A stretch of 64,000 nt of DNA from NCBI RefSeq assembly GCF_000253255.1, contig NC_015583.1, forward strand, positions 930,001 to 994,000. The letters run 5' to 3'. The DNA is from Novosphingobium sp. PP1Y. GTDB taxonomy: Bacteria > Pseudomonadota > Alphaproteobacteria > Sphingomonadales > Sphingomonadaceae. The stretch's first letter is position 1, and every line of letters starts with the position of its first letter. Positions 1 to 8,484 of this stretch are shown piece after piece. The notes below the pieces were generated by a model that saw nothing but the letters and a program-made list of their open reading frames with translations, made no database searches and was not told where the DNA came from. Both the position numbers and the translations under genes were made by a program.

Positions 1-1
1 T

Positions 2-541
2 AGGAAAATGGCACGGCGGTTCGCGGCTGATGGCATTGAAGGGCTAACCGACGAATATCGTGCGGGGAGACTCCGCACAGCATCGGATGCGCAGGTAGCT
101 CGGCTGATTGAGTGCACACTGAACACCACGCCGAAGGACGCCACGCATTGGTCGATCCGCTCGATGGCAGCCGAGTCTGGGCTGTCGCACACCACAGTTC
201 GCCGGATCTGGGGGCGTTTGGCCTGCGGCCCCATCGGTCTGAAACATTCAAGCTATCTACCGATCCACTGTTCGTAGACAAGGTGCAGGACATAGTTGGC
301 CTTTACCTGTCGCCGCCGAACCGGGCGATCGTGCCGTGCGTGGATGAAAAGTTTCAGATCCAGGCGCTGGTTCGCCGAATTGACGCGTAAGCAATTGCGG
401 CGCGGTGTTCACCGATCAACCGCGCAACTCGAGGGCGACATCACCGCTTTGATCGCTGCCTACAACGAAAATCCCAGGCCTTGCAAATGGGTAAAGTCCG
501 ACGACGAAATTCTCGCCTCCGTCAAACGGTTCTGCCAATAA
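2..541 (+). pseudogene. IS630-family transposase remnant
   Basis: Decayed DDE transposase of the IS630 family. Three blocks match the family in order but not in one frame. The helix-turn-helix part (frame 2, with ATHWSIRSMAAESGLSHTT) runs to about base 215. The reading then passes to frame 1 (FGLRPHRSETFKLSTDP, CVDEK with the first catalytic Asp) up to about base 366. It returns to frame 2 (RWFAELTRKQLRRGV, then YNENPRPCKW) to the stop at 541. The join near 366 lacks roughly 120 residues, including the second Asp and the Glu of the catalytic triad, so it cannot be active. The N-terminus lies left of the window or is lost. No terminal inverted repeat could be placed. Confidence 0.88.
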
Positions 542-826
542 ACAATGAGCCGAACTTCGGATTCAGATGACTAGCTTGAATTAGAAGCAGGCAGCTGTTC
601 TGCGTATGATCGCTGTTGAAGCAATGGGCTACGCGGCGGGTCAGGCCATTGTTGATTGAGTCCTCCGGCGAATGCCGTCGGGCATTGTATCGAAGCGTCG
701 AGAACGGAAAGACAGTCTTCCGCCAATTATAAGAAAATGGCACCGATTGCCTTAACGACAGTGAAGTTGCAACAATGCGGCGGGTCACCTAGTAGTCGAT
801 CTACCTGTCCCTAATCGGGTGAACTT

Positions 827-1789
827 ATGGATCGCATTGATGCGATGAAGGTCTTCGTGGCGGCGCTCGACGAGGGTAGTCTCGCTGGTGCGGGGCGCAA
901 GCTGGGCAAATCGCCCGCTGCAGTCAGCCGGGCGATCGTGTTCCTGGAAAACCATGTCGGCGTCGAGTTGCTTCACCGCACCACACGATCGCTCAAGCTG
1001 AGCGAAGCGGGCGAGCGCTATGCCGTCGCCTGCCGGCGCGTGCTGACGGACCTGGAGGAAGCCGACATCCTCGCCGCAGGCGACCGTGCCGCGCCGCGCG
1101 GAGTACTCACGATCACAGCATCGGTGACGTCCGGCGAGGGTGTTCTCAGACCGATCATCGACGCCTTCATGGATGAATTCCCCACTGTCAGCGTGCGGCT
1201 CCACCTCCTCGATCGGCCGGTCAACCTGATTGACGAGGGCATCGATCTTGCGCTGCGCATCGCGCATCTGCCCGATTCAACTCTCATCGCCATTCGGGTT
1301 GGCGAAGTGCGAAAGGTCGTGGCTGCCGCTCCCCGCTATCTCGATGCGAACCCTTTTATTCGCGAACCGGCGGACCTTTCGCAGCATCAGATCGTGGCGA
1401 TGACCCATTTCGGCATCGACAGCTGGACTTTTCCTCCACTCGTAGGACAGGTCGCAAACCGCACGGTGCATTTTACCCCGCGATTGACGGTCAATACGAT
1501 TCGTGCCGCAGTTGACAGCGCCGTTGGCGGTCACGGCGTGACACGGATGTTCTCCTACCACATTGTGCCTCAGTTACATGATGGCTCATTGCAGTTGCTG
1601 CTCACCAATGATGAGCCGGAGGCTATTCCGGTGCACCTCGTAGCGCCGCATGGCCGCCTACAGGTGCCAAAGGTGCGCGCCTTCGTCGATTTCGCAGTCC
1701 CGCGCTTGAAAGCGCACTACGCGCGGTTGGCAGTCGCCTGCGGAAATGGGAACATTCAACCGGGAATCGGAAGAGTGTCTTCCAGTTAG
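827..1789 (+). CDS. LysR-family transcriptional regulator
   Basis: A 320-residue LysR-type regulator. The N-terminal winged helix-turn-helix (residues 1-60) has the family look: DAMKVFVAALDEGSL, then KLGKSPAAVSRAI and LHRTTRSLKLSEAG. The remainder is a periplasmic-binding-like effector domain (about 90-300) of the CrgA/YhjC group. It lies upstream of, and on the same strand as, a run of five catabolic-looking genes starting 87 bases later; LysR genes are more often divergent from their targets. I infer that it controls that run. The effector is unknown. Confidence 0.9.
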   Translation: MDRIDAMKVFVAALDEGSLAGAGRKLGKSPAAVSRAIVFLENHVGVELLHRTTRSLKLSEAGERYAVACRRVLTDLEEADILAAGDRAAPRGVLTITASVTSGEGVLRPIIDAFMDEFPTVSVRLHLLDRPVNLIDEGIDLALRIAHLPDSTLIAIRVGEVRKVVAAAPRYLDANPFIREPADLSQHQIVAMTHFGIDSWTFPPLVGQVANRTVHFTPRLTVNTIRAAVDSAVGGHGVTRMFSYHIVPQLHDGSLQLLLTNDEPEAIPVHLVAPHGRLQVPKVRAFVDFAVPRLKAHYARLAVACGNGNIQPGIGRVSSS

Positions 1790-1876
1790 CGGCTATTCGC
1801 TCGATTTCCGAACAAGCCTAGATGACTGATCACTGGCCATGAGCCGGGAGTTCAACTTCATTCATCGAGGTTTGCC

Positions 1877-2587
1877 ATGAGTAACGCAAAGAAAGTCGCC
1901 GTCATTACCGGCGCATCGCAGGGCATCGGTAATGCCCTCGTGAAGTCCTATCTCGACCGAAATTATCGCGTTGTCGCTACGTCGCGTTCAATTAAGCCAT
2001 CTGCCGACCCTGACGTGCTCACCATTGCCGGCGATATCGGGGATCCCGGCACCGGTCCGCAAGTCATTGCTAAAGCAATGGAACACTTTGGGCGTGTGGA
2101 CACTTTGGTAAACAACGCCGGCATCTTCGTTGCCAGCCCGTTCACGAAATACACCGCCGAGCAATATGCCCAGGTCATTTCGACCAATGTCAACGGCTTC
2201 TTCTTCATCACGCAGGCTGCAGTCGAGGCGATGGAACAGCAGGGCAGCGGCCATATCGTCAGCATCACTACCGCGCTGGTGCAGCATCCGCTGAGTCAGG
2301 TGCCTTCGGTCCTTGCATCGCTTTCAAAAGGCGGGATTGCCGCTGCCACGCGCAGCCTGGCGATCGAATACGCGGCACGCGGCATCCGGGTAAATGCGGT
2401 GGCGCCCGGGGTAATCAAGACGCCGATGCACGCACCCGAAACGCATGACTTTCTCGCCGCGCTGCATCCGGTCGGCCGGATGGGCGAAATCTGCGACATC
2501 GTGGGCGCCATCCTATACCTTGAAGGTGCAGGTTTCGTGACCGGCGAGACGATCCATGTCGATGGCGGCCAGCAGGCCGGGCACTGA
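1877..2587 (+). CDS. Atypical short-chain dehydrogenase/reductase (SDR)
   Basis: A 236-residue classical-size SDR. The nucleotide-binding motif TGASQGIG is at residues 11-18 and NNAG follows near residue 78. At the catalytic YxxxK site the sequence reads ASLSK, so the Lys is present but the Tyr is replaced by Ala. The Ser of the triad may be in SITTALV. The tail VDGGQQAGH is typical. With no Tyr it may use another general acid, or may bind cofactor without classic carbonyl reduction. A GAGG ribosome site lies six bases before the ATG. First gene of the SDR/tautomerase/DUF3237/VOC/MFS run. Confidence 0.85.
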   Translation: MSNAKKVAVITGASQGIGNALVKSYLDRNYRVVATSRSIKPSADPDVLTIAGDIGDPGTGPQVIAKAMEHFGRVDTLVNNAGIFVASPFTKYTAEQYAQVISTNVNGFFFITQAAVEAMEQQGSGHIVSITTALVQHPLSQVPSVLASLSKGGIAAATRSLAIEYAARGIRVNAVAPGVIKTPMHAPETHDFLAALHPVGRMGEICDIVGAILYLEGAGFVTGETIHVDGGQQAGH

Positions 2588-2617
2588 CAATCGCTGTAGC
2601 GAAGGAGTTACGTCATC

Positions 2618-2854
2618 ATGCCGATGGTTACTGTGCAGGTTACCCGCGAAGGTACCGAGCCCGGCGCCGATCACGTCACGGCTGAGCAGAAGGCCGCGAT
2701 CTATCGGGGCATGAGCCAGGTGCTGTTCGATGTGCTGGGAAAGCCGCCGGAATGGACCTGGGTCGTGTTCCAGGAAGTCGAATTGGAAAATTGGGGCTGG
2801 GGCGGCATGCCCGTCGCCGACTACCGCAAGGTGCTCGCGGAAAAGTCCGGCTGA
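2618..2854 (+). CDS. 4-oxalocrotonate tautomerase-family protein
   Basis: A 78-residue small tautomerase-like protein. The sequence begins MPMVTVQVTREG, so removal of Met exposes the Pro-1 that acts as the catalytic base in this superfamily. The pattern of a beta strand, helix (AEQKAAIYRGMSQVLFDVL) and second strand (TWVVFQEV) fits the beta-alpha-beta fold. It is longer than the 62-residue 4-OT itself, so keto-enol isomerisation is likely but the substrate is open. It begins 30 bases after the SDR stop, with AAGGAG as ribosome site. Confidence 0.85.
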   Translation: MPMVTVQVTREGTEPGADHVTAEQKAAIYRGMSQVLFDVLGKPPEWTWVVFQEVELENWGWGGMPVADYRKVLAEKSG

Positions 2855-2931
2855 TCGAATGTAGGAGCTTTGCCGGGCGGCAAGGGCTTATGGCCGTCGC
2901 CCGGTCTCCTTTCGAAATGAAGGGATGTCAC

Positions 2932-3405
2932 ATGTCTCAATGCCAATTTCCCTCTCTCCTGACTCGTCCTTTGTTCACCATGACGGTCGCGGTCGAGAAC
3001 ATGCACGAGCCGGGCGGTCCCGGTGGTGCGGGGCTGCGTGTTGCCAATATTTCTGGTGGTTCATTTACCGGGGACCGCCTGAGTGGAATCATCTTGTCCG
3101 GCGGTATCGACTGGCTGACAGCACGCGGCGATGGGGTAACGTTGCTTGACGCGCGTTTCGTGATCCAGACAGATGACGGCGCGCTGATCGCGATGGCCTT
3201 TACCGGCAAGCGCCACGGTCCTGCCGACGTGATGGCGGCCCTTGCCCGGGGCGAGAAGGTCGATCCGGCAATGTACTATCTGCGCATCGCACCAAGCTTC
3301 ACCACGGAAAGCCGGCCCTACACCTGGCTGAACGGTGTGCTGGCCGTCGGTACCGGCGACCGCCGGCCGGAAGGGCCAGTCTATCAGATCCATGAGATTC
3401 TTTGA
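2932..3405 (+). CDS. DUF3237 family protein
   Basis: A 157-residue protein of the DUF3237 family (small beta-barrel proteins of unknown role, often in aromatic or lactone catabolic clusters). Family features are the GPGGAGLRVANISGGSFTG segment near residues 28-46, GIDWLTARGDG around residue 60, and PAMYYLRIAPSFTTES with TWLNGVLAVGTG towards the end. I place the start at the ATG at 2932 because AAGGGA sits six bases upstream; the open frame extends further left without a good start. Probably part of the same transcript as the SDR and tautomerase. Confidence 0.8.
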   Translation: MSQCQFPSLLTRPLFTMTVAVENMHEPGGPGGAGLRVANISGGSFTGDRLSGIILSGGIDWLTARGDGVTLLDARFVIQTDDGALIAMAFTGKRHGPADVMAALARGEKVDPAMYYLRIAPSFTTESRPYTWLNGVLAVGTGDRRPEGPVYQIHEIL

Positions 3406-3439
3406 GACCGCTTCGTCCCAGCCAAAGAGTAGAACAGCC

Positions 3440-3850
3440 ATGACGAGTTCATTAACCTGCGGCATCCATCACCTGGGCCTTGCTGTGCCGGACCTGGACG
3501 AGGCCGAGCGCTTCTTCGTGGAAGGTCTTGGCTGGAGCGTCGTCGGTAGGCGCCCCGATTATCCTGCCGCCTTCGTATCGGATGGTGCGATCTTGCTTAC
3601 CCTTTGGCGCATCGCCAATCCGGCAAGTGCCGTCGCCTTTGACCGGCGCACGAATGTGGGTCTTCACCATCTGGCGTTGGCGGTCACAGATGAAGCGGCG
3701 TTGATGACAGTTTTCGATCGTGTGTCTCAGTATCCCGGCGTCGAAATAGAATTCGCGCCGGAACCCAACCGTCCGGGGGCTTCCACTCTTCATTTCATCT
3801 GCTCCATGCCGGGAGGCATTCGTGTCGAATTCGCAACCCTCAACACGTAA
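3440..3850 (+). CDS. VOC-family (glyoxalase-fold) protein
   Basis: A 136-residue vicinal-oxygen-chelate protein. Two beta-alpha-beta-beta-beta modules are visible: GIHHLGLAVPDLDEAERFF at the start and GLHHLALAVTDEAALMTVF in the middle. HH at both module starts and the late Glu in GGIRVEFATL match typical metal ligands. The family includes glyoxalase I, extradiol dioxygenases and epimerases, so the reaction cannot be fixed from sequence. Start chosen at the ATG at 3440, after the DUF3237 stop. The end overlaps the next gene by 29 bases. Confidence 0.82.
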   Translation: MTSSLTCGIHHLGLAVPDLDEAERFFVEGLGWSVVGRRPDYPAAFVSDGAILLTLWRIANPASAVAFDRRTNVGLHHLALAVTDEAALMTVFDRVSQYPGVEIEFAPEPNRPGASTLHFICSMPGGIRVEFATLNT

Positions 3851-5072
3851 GCCGGTGAGCTTCGAGGCAGCTCCCCCTGGTGCTGCCAAGGCCTCCCCCG
3901 CCATATGGCGGCTGCTGCTTCCGGGGCTTAGCGCAAGCCTCATCGGTATCGGTCTGGCGCGCTTTGCCTATACGCCGATGCTGCCAGCACTCATATCCGG
4001 CGGCTGGTTCAATGCCGGTCAGGCCAGTTATCTCGGTGCCGCCAATCTTGCGGGATACCTGATTGGCGTAGTCGGCGGCGCGCTGGCCATGCGCCATGTT
4101 GGTGCGCCTCGGCTGCTGCGCGGCGCCATGGTGGCCGCCACCCTGTCATTTCTGGCCTGCGCATGGCCGGCCGGGTTTTTCTGGTTCCTGGGCTGGCGCC
4201 TGCTTTCCGGGATTGGCGGCGGGATCACGATGGTCCTGGCGGCACCCGCGATCCTGCCTCACACTCCGCCGCATCGGCACGGCATCGTCAGCGGCGCCAT
4301 ATTTCTGGGCGTCAGCCTCGGGATCGTGCTTTCGGGCACCGTCGTTCCCTGTCTGCTACGATTAGGACTGACGCCGACGTGGTTGGGGCTGGCGATAATC
4401 TCGGCCTTGCTGACTGTCGCGGGCTGGAACGGCTGGGTCGAGCCCTCAGGCAAGGTGCCGGCTTCAGCCGCGATCACGCCTCAACCGCTTCCCGTGCGGC
4501 AATTACGCCTGCTCTACCTGGCCTACGGCCTTAACGCCTTCGCGCTGGTCCCGCACATGCTGTTCCTGGTCGATTACGTCTCGCGCGGGCTCGGGCGCGG
4601 GCTGGAGAGCGGCACGCACTTTTGGGTAATATTCGGCCTCGGCAGTCTCGCCGGTCCTCTGATCGCGGGCCGGACGGCGGACAGGAACGGCTATCGCAGC
4701 ACGCTGTTATCCATGCTGGTGATCGAAGCGGTCGCGATCGGGCTGCCCGCGTTCCTGTCCGCATCGGTTGCCCTGGCGATCTCCAGCTTCGTGACGGGAG
4801 CCTGCACGATCGGCATCGTTCCGGTGGTGCTGGGCCGCACGCGCGAGATACTGCGCCACTATCCCGAGGCACAGACGGCGGCATGGCGAAGCGCGACAAC
4901 CTCCTTCGCACTCTTGCAGGCTGCAGGCGCCTATCTGTTTTCGTTCCTGCTCGATTGGTCGGGCGGCGACTATCGGCTGATCTTTGCTATCGGGTCGGCC
5001 GCTATGTGGACGGCGTTCCTGACGAACATGTCGAAGCGCTCGCTCGCTGATACACAGAAGATGCCCTCCTGA
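3822..5072 (+). CDS. YbfB/YjiJ-family MFS transporter
   Basis: A 416-residue inner-membrane protein with about 12 hydrophobic segments, of the YbfB/YjiJ branch of the major facilitator superfamily. The first helix, GLSASLIGIGLARFAYTPML, is characteristic of that branch. Translation seems to start at a GTG inside the end of the VOC gene (29-base overlap), implying coupling. As the last gene of the run it is the obvious candidate for moving the pathway substrate or product, but direction and substrate are unknown. The next gene converges from the right. Confidence 0.85.
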   Translation: MSNSQPSTRKPVSFEAAPPGAAKASPAIWRLLLPGLSASLIGIGLARFAYTPMLPALISGGWFNAGQASYLGAANLAGYLIGVVGGALAMRHVGAPRLLRGAMVAATLSFLACAWPAGFFWFLGWRLLSGIGGGITMVLAAPAILPHTPPHRHGIVSGAIFLGVSLGIVLSGTVVPCLLRLGLTPTWLGLAIISALLTVAGWNGWVEPSGKVPASAAITPQPLPVRQLRLLYLAYGLNAFALVPHMLFLVDYVSRGLGRGLESGTHFWVIFGLGSLAGPLIAGRTADRNGYRSTLLSMLVIEAVAIGLPAFLSASVALAISSFVTGACTIGIVPVVLGRTREILRHYPEAQTAAWRSATTSFALLQAAGAYLFSFLLDWSGGDYRLIFAIGSAAMWTAFLTNMSKRSLADTQKMPS

Positions 5073-5102
5073 AGACTCCCGATCGTTCCGGCCACGCGTC
5101 CT

Positions 5103-5723
5103 TTATCCGCAGATCACTTTCACCGTGTCGCGCGCAAGTTGTCTCAGCTCATCGCAAGTCACACCGGCGCGCGCGCGGATGGCAAGCGTGTGCAAGGTCG
5201 CGGTGGCCAGCTTCGCGAGGGTTGCGACATCGGCATCCTGCGAAAGCTCACCGGCCTCGCGCGCCAACTCTAAGCGCGACTTGAATGCGGCATCGAGCAT
5301 GGCGGTTCCCGCGCTGATCGTCTCCCGAATTTCGGAATCGTCGACGGCCTCGGTAATCGCGGTCCCGACGACGAAACACCCGCGCGCGTCATTCTCACTG
5401 GTAAAATACAGCGAAAGCGAAGCGTCATAGGCACGCAGCAGTGCCTCCTTCAAGGTTCTGCCTTGAAGCGCCTCTCGCATGAGGGCGGACTTGTATTCCC
5501 AATAGCCCTGAAGCGCCGCGAGATAGAGGGCGTGTTTGTCTCCGAACGCCGCACTCAGGCTGGGGCGGTTCATCCCGGTCGCGGCGGAAATTTCATCCAG
5601 CGACGTGCCTGAATATCCGTGCCGCCAGAAGACGTCCCTGGCCTGTCGCAAGGCCTCGACCGGATCATAGGCGCGGGGCCGTCCCCTGCGCTTCGTTTGC
5701 TGGGATTCCGCTTTTTGTACCAT
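5103..5723 (-). CDS. TetR/AcrR-family regulator of the adjacent efflux operon
   Basis: A 206-residue TetR-type repressor. The basic stretch KRRGRPRAYDP precedes a helix-turn-helix (TSLDEISAATGMNRPSLSAAFG, about residues 35-56), then an all-helical ligand domain with CFVVGTAITEA. I use the ATG at 5723 (MVQKAES). A longer frame begins at 5774 but would run through the whole inverted-repeat regulatory region, and AAGGA lies upstream of 5723. It is divergent from the tripartite pump genes, the usual layout for a repressor that releases DNA when a toxic compound or dye binds. Confidence 0.88.
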   Translation of the reverse strand: MVQKAESQQTKRRGRPRAYDPVEALRQARDVFWRHGYSGTSLDEISAATGMNRPSLSAAFGDKHALYLAALQGYWEYKSALMREALQGRTLKEALLRAYDASLSLYFTSENDARGCFVVGTAITEAVDDSEIRETISAGTAMLDAAFKSRLELAREAGELSQDADVATLAKLATATLHTLAIRARAGVTCDELRQLARDTVKVICG

Positions 5724-5783
5724 ATCGCATAAAATCCTTGACGTTGGGTCTCGCGCATCATATTTATGCGACATAGTACAAAA
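5713..5783. promoter_or_regulatory. Paired TetR operators and efflux promoter
   Basis: Two 21-base elements (5713-5733 and, inverted, 5763-5783) match at 19 of 21 positions with consensus TTTTGTACYATRTCGCATAAA. Each is itself a rough dyad, as TetR sites are. Between and overlapping them is a good forward promoter, TTGACG (5738-5743), a 17-base spacer, then TATTTA (5761-5766). The right element overlaps the -10 and the left one covers the TetR start codon. Centres are 50 bases apart, nearly five helical turns, so two repressor dimers could sit on the same DNA face. Confidence 0.75.
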
Positions 5784-5806
5784 TTCAAGCCCGATGGGAA
5801 CGACCT

Positions 5807-6970
5807 ATGCAACTCGAAATGGCAGACAGCCGCCCGGCGGCCGACAATGCCCCGATTTCGCAAAGCCAATTGGCGCACCATCTCCAGGAGGAAGGTGCCA
5901 AACCGGCGAAGACTCCGGCCGGTGTGAGCCCGCTCCATCGCTTTCGCCGGCCTTTGCTCGTCGCCGTTCCCGTGCTGATCGCTTTGGCATGTGGCACCGC
6001 TTATCTGGCCGAGAAGCCGTATGTCTCGACGGATGACGCCTATGTCCGCGCGACCAAGGGTTCTATCAATGCGCGCGTTTCCGGGCAGGTCGTGGATATT
6101 GCGGTCAGGGACAATCAGCTCGTCCGCAAGGGCCAGTTGCTGTTCCGGATAGACCCCGAACCTTACCAGGTCGCAGTGGCGCAGGCCGAGGCGCGCCTTG
6201 CCAGCGCGATGCTCGAAGTCAGGGGCCTCAAGGCCAACTACCGCCAGCAACTGGCGGAGCTCCAGTCAGCAAAGGACGCGGCGGCATTCGACGCGCAGGA
6301 ATTTGACCGCCGAAAGAACCTGCTGGCGTCGGACTTCACCTCGCGCGAGGACTTCGAACGTGCCGAAAAGGACTTTAAAGTTGCCCACCAGCACATCGTC
6401 GCAGCGCAGCAGCAGGTTTCCAGTACTGTCGCCGCGCTGAACGGGAATCCGGGCATTACGCCCAGCGAGCATCCGACGGTTCGTGAGGCCAAAGCTGAAC
6501 TCGACAGGGCCAGGCTTAACCTCTCCTATACCAGGATCTATGCTCCGGAAGACGGGATCGTCACCAAGGTCGATGACCTGCAACTGGGCGACTTCGTCAA
6601 TGCCGGGGCGCCGACGTTTGCGATGATGTCGGCCCACCATATCTGGGTCGAAGCGAACTTCCGCGAGACTGACCTCACCAACATGCGGCCCGGTCAGCCT
6701 GCAACGATCGAGGTCGATGCCTATCCGGGCCATCCCTTCAAGGCACATGTCACGAGCATGAGCCCCGGCACGGGCTCGCAATTTGCACTGCTTCCGCCCG
6801 AGAATGCGACCGGCAACTGGGTCAAGGTCGTCCAGCGCCTGCCCGTCCGGCTGGAATTCGACGCCCCCGATGCCAAGCGGCCACTCTACGCAGGCATTAG
6901 CGTCACCGCGCGGATCGACACTCGCGATAACCTGCGGCACGTCGCATCGGCGGATGGAGCAGAGCGGTGA
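5807..6970 (+). CDS. EmrA/HlyD-family membrane fusion protein
   Basis: A 387-residue periplasmic adaptor. One transmembrane anchor lies at about residues 47-68 (RPLLVAVPVLIALACGTAYL) and is followed by the family motif STDDAYVRA. A lipoyl/barrel-sandwich half (SGQVVDIAVRDNQLVRKGQ), a long helical hairpin (about 120-230) and a beta-barrel region follow. It would bridge the inner-membrane MFS pump encoded next and the outer-membrane channel encoded third. Its stop overlaps the next start (GTGA). First gene behind the operator pair at 5713-5783. Confidence 0.9.
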   Translation: MQLEMADSRPAADNAPISQSQLAHHLQEEGAKPAKTPAGVSPLHRFRRPLLVAVPVLIALACGTAYLAEKPYVSTDDAYVRATKGSINARVSGQVVDIAVRDNQLVRKGQLLFRIDPEPYQVAVAQAEARLASAMLEVRGLKANYRQQLAELQSAKDAAAFDAQEFDRRKNLLASDFTSREDFERAEKDFKVAHQHIVAAQQQVSSTVAALNGNPGITPSEHPTVREAKAELDRARLNLSYTRIYAPEDGIVTKVDDLQLGDFVNAGAPTFAMMSAHHIWVEANFRETDLTNMRPGQPATIEVDAYPGHPFKAHVTSMSPGTGSQFALLPPENATGNWVKVVQRLPVRLEFDAPDAKRPLYAGISVTARIDTRDNLRHVASADGAER

Positions 6971-8484
6971 ACGCCGCGCCCGCCCCCAGTCCCACGGCAG
7001 AAGGCCAGCGGACCGTCGCAGTTGCGGCGCTGTTTGCGACCTATCTGCAGGCGGTCACGATTTCGATCCCCAACGCGGCGGTGTTCCATATCGGCGGCGC
7101 CTTCTCGATGCAGGACGATGAGATCGGATGGATCTTCACCTCCTACATCGCCGCGAGCGCGGTGGTCTTCCCGATGGCCCGCTGGCTGGCGGGCAGATTT
7201 GGTCGGAAGACCGTCTTCCAGACATCGCTGGCGATATTCGCAGTGGGTCTGCTGCTTGCCGCGCAGGCAACGACGTTGATGCAATTCCTTGGCGCGCGGA
7301 TCGTCCAGGGCGCGGCGAGTGGTGCGCTTGCGCCGCTGTCCTTGGCCATTCTCCTCAACGACCTTCCGCCGCACAGGCATAACCATATCGCTAAGGCATC
7401 TACGTTCGCGGTGCTGCTGGGCATCCTGAGCGGTCCGGCCATTGGCGGCTGGCTCAGCGAATATTATGGCTGGCAGTCAATCTTCTACGCCTGCCTTGTC
7501 GCGAGCGGCCTGGTCTTCCTCGCCATGGGCCTTTCGCTCGGTGAGATGAAGGCGGAAAAGAATGCGCCGTTCGACTTCTTCGGTCTCGCAACCCTGTCGT
7601 TGGGCATGGTCGGACTGCAGATGGTCCTCGATAGAGGAGAGCGCCTGGACTGGTTCGCCGCGAACGAAATCCGACTTGAAGCGATCGTGGCCGCGCTCGG
7701 CTTCTGTCTCTACGCCGTCCACATCCTGACCACGCGCGCGCATTTTCTCGACAAGGCGCTGTTCAGGGACCGCAACTTCGTCCTGTCCACGATCATGTTC
7801 TTCGCTTTCGGCTTCGTTCTGCTGCCGACGGTAGCCTTGACCTCGCCCATGCTGGAGGAACTGCTGGGGTATCCGGCGGACACGACCGGTTACATGACGA
7901 TCCCGCGCAGTCTGGCGCTTCTGGGGGGCTTGGCTCTCGCCTGGCTGATGCCCAGGCGGATCGACAACCGGCTGCTGCTGGTCATCGGCGCCGCGCTCGT
8001 CATTTACGGCAATTGGCGGATGATCGGATATTCGCCGCTGATGGACTGGTGGCCGGTGGTCGCGGCGGGCATGTTCCAGGGGGCCGGACTTGGCCTGCTG
8101 ATGCCCACGCTGACCAAGGCCGCATTCAGCACGCTTGACCCGGCACTGCGCCCGGAGGGCACGGCACTTTTCAATTTGGCGCGGCTCTATGGAAGCACAA
8201 TTGGCGTCGCGATCGTTCAGCTCTATTTCTTCAACAACACGCAGGCGATGCACCTGGCGCTCGCCGGCCATGTCACGAGCCACGCCGTTTCCGTCCAGGC
8301 TCCCGGTTTCCTCTCCCGCGCTGGCCTTGGCGTTCTTAATGAAATGATGACCGGTCAGGCGGCGGCGATCGCCCTGTTCGGCCAGTTCAAGCTTTTGATG
8401 ATCGCCATGCTTATCGTGAGCCCGCTCGCCTTGCTTCTGCGCAAGCCGAGCCCGGCCGCGACTCTTTCCGGAGCAGGCAAATGA
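6967..8484 (+). CDS. EmrB-type DHA2-family MFS drug transporter
   Basis: A 505-residue, 14-helix proton-driven transporter of the DHA2 family. The segment MARWLAGRFGRKTVF matches MFS motif A between helices 2 and 3, and GILSGPAIGGWLSEYYGW matches motif C, found in drug/proton antiporters. GTG start at 6967 within the stop of the adaptor gene; its own stop overlaps the next ATG (ATGA). This tight coupling fits a stoichiometric EmrAB-TolC-like complex. Substrate is unknown; the regulator and the following reductase suggest a xenobiotic or electrophile. Confidence 0.9.
   Translation: MNAAPAPSPTAEGQRTVAVAALFATYLQAVTISIPNAAVFHIGGAFSMQDDEIGWIFTSYIAASAVVFPMARWLAGRFGRKTVFQTSLAIFAVGLLLAAQATTLMQFLGARIVQGAASGALAPLSLAILLNDLPPHRHNHIAKASTFAVLLGILSGPAIGGWLSEYYGWQSIFYACLVASGLVFLAMGLSLGEMKAEKNAPFDFFGLATLSLGMVGLQMVLDRGERLDWFAANEIRLEAIVAALGFCLYAVHILTTRAHFLDKALFRDRNFVLSTIMFFAFGFVLLPTVALTSPMLEELLGYPADTTGYMTIPRSLALLGGLALAWLMPRRIDNRLLLVIGAALVIYGNWRMIGYSPLMDWWPVVAAGMFQGAGLGLLMPTLTKAAFSTLDPALRPEGTALFNLARLYGSTIGVAIVQLYFFNNTQAMHLALAGHVTSHAVSVQAPGFLSRAGLGVLNEMMTGQAAAIALFGQFKLLMIAMLIVSPLALLLRKPSPAATLSGAGK

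Noticed and set aside
522..788. An 88-residue minus-strand ORF between the IS remnant and the LysR gene
   Set aside because: No ribosome site or recognisable motif and it overlaps the transposase remnant; not supported.
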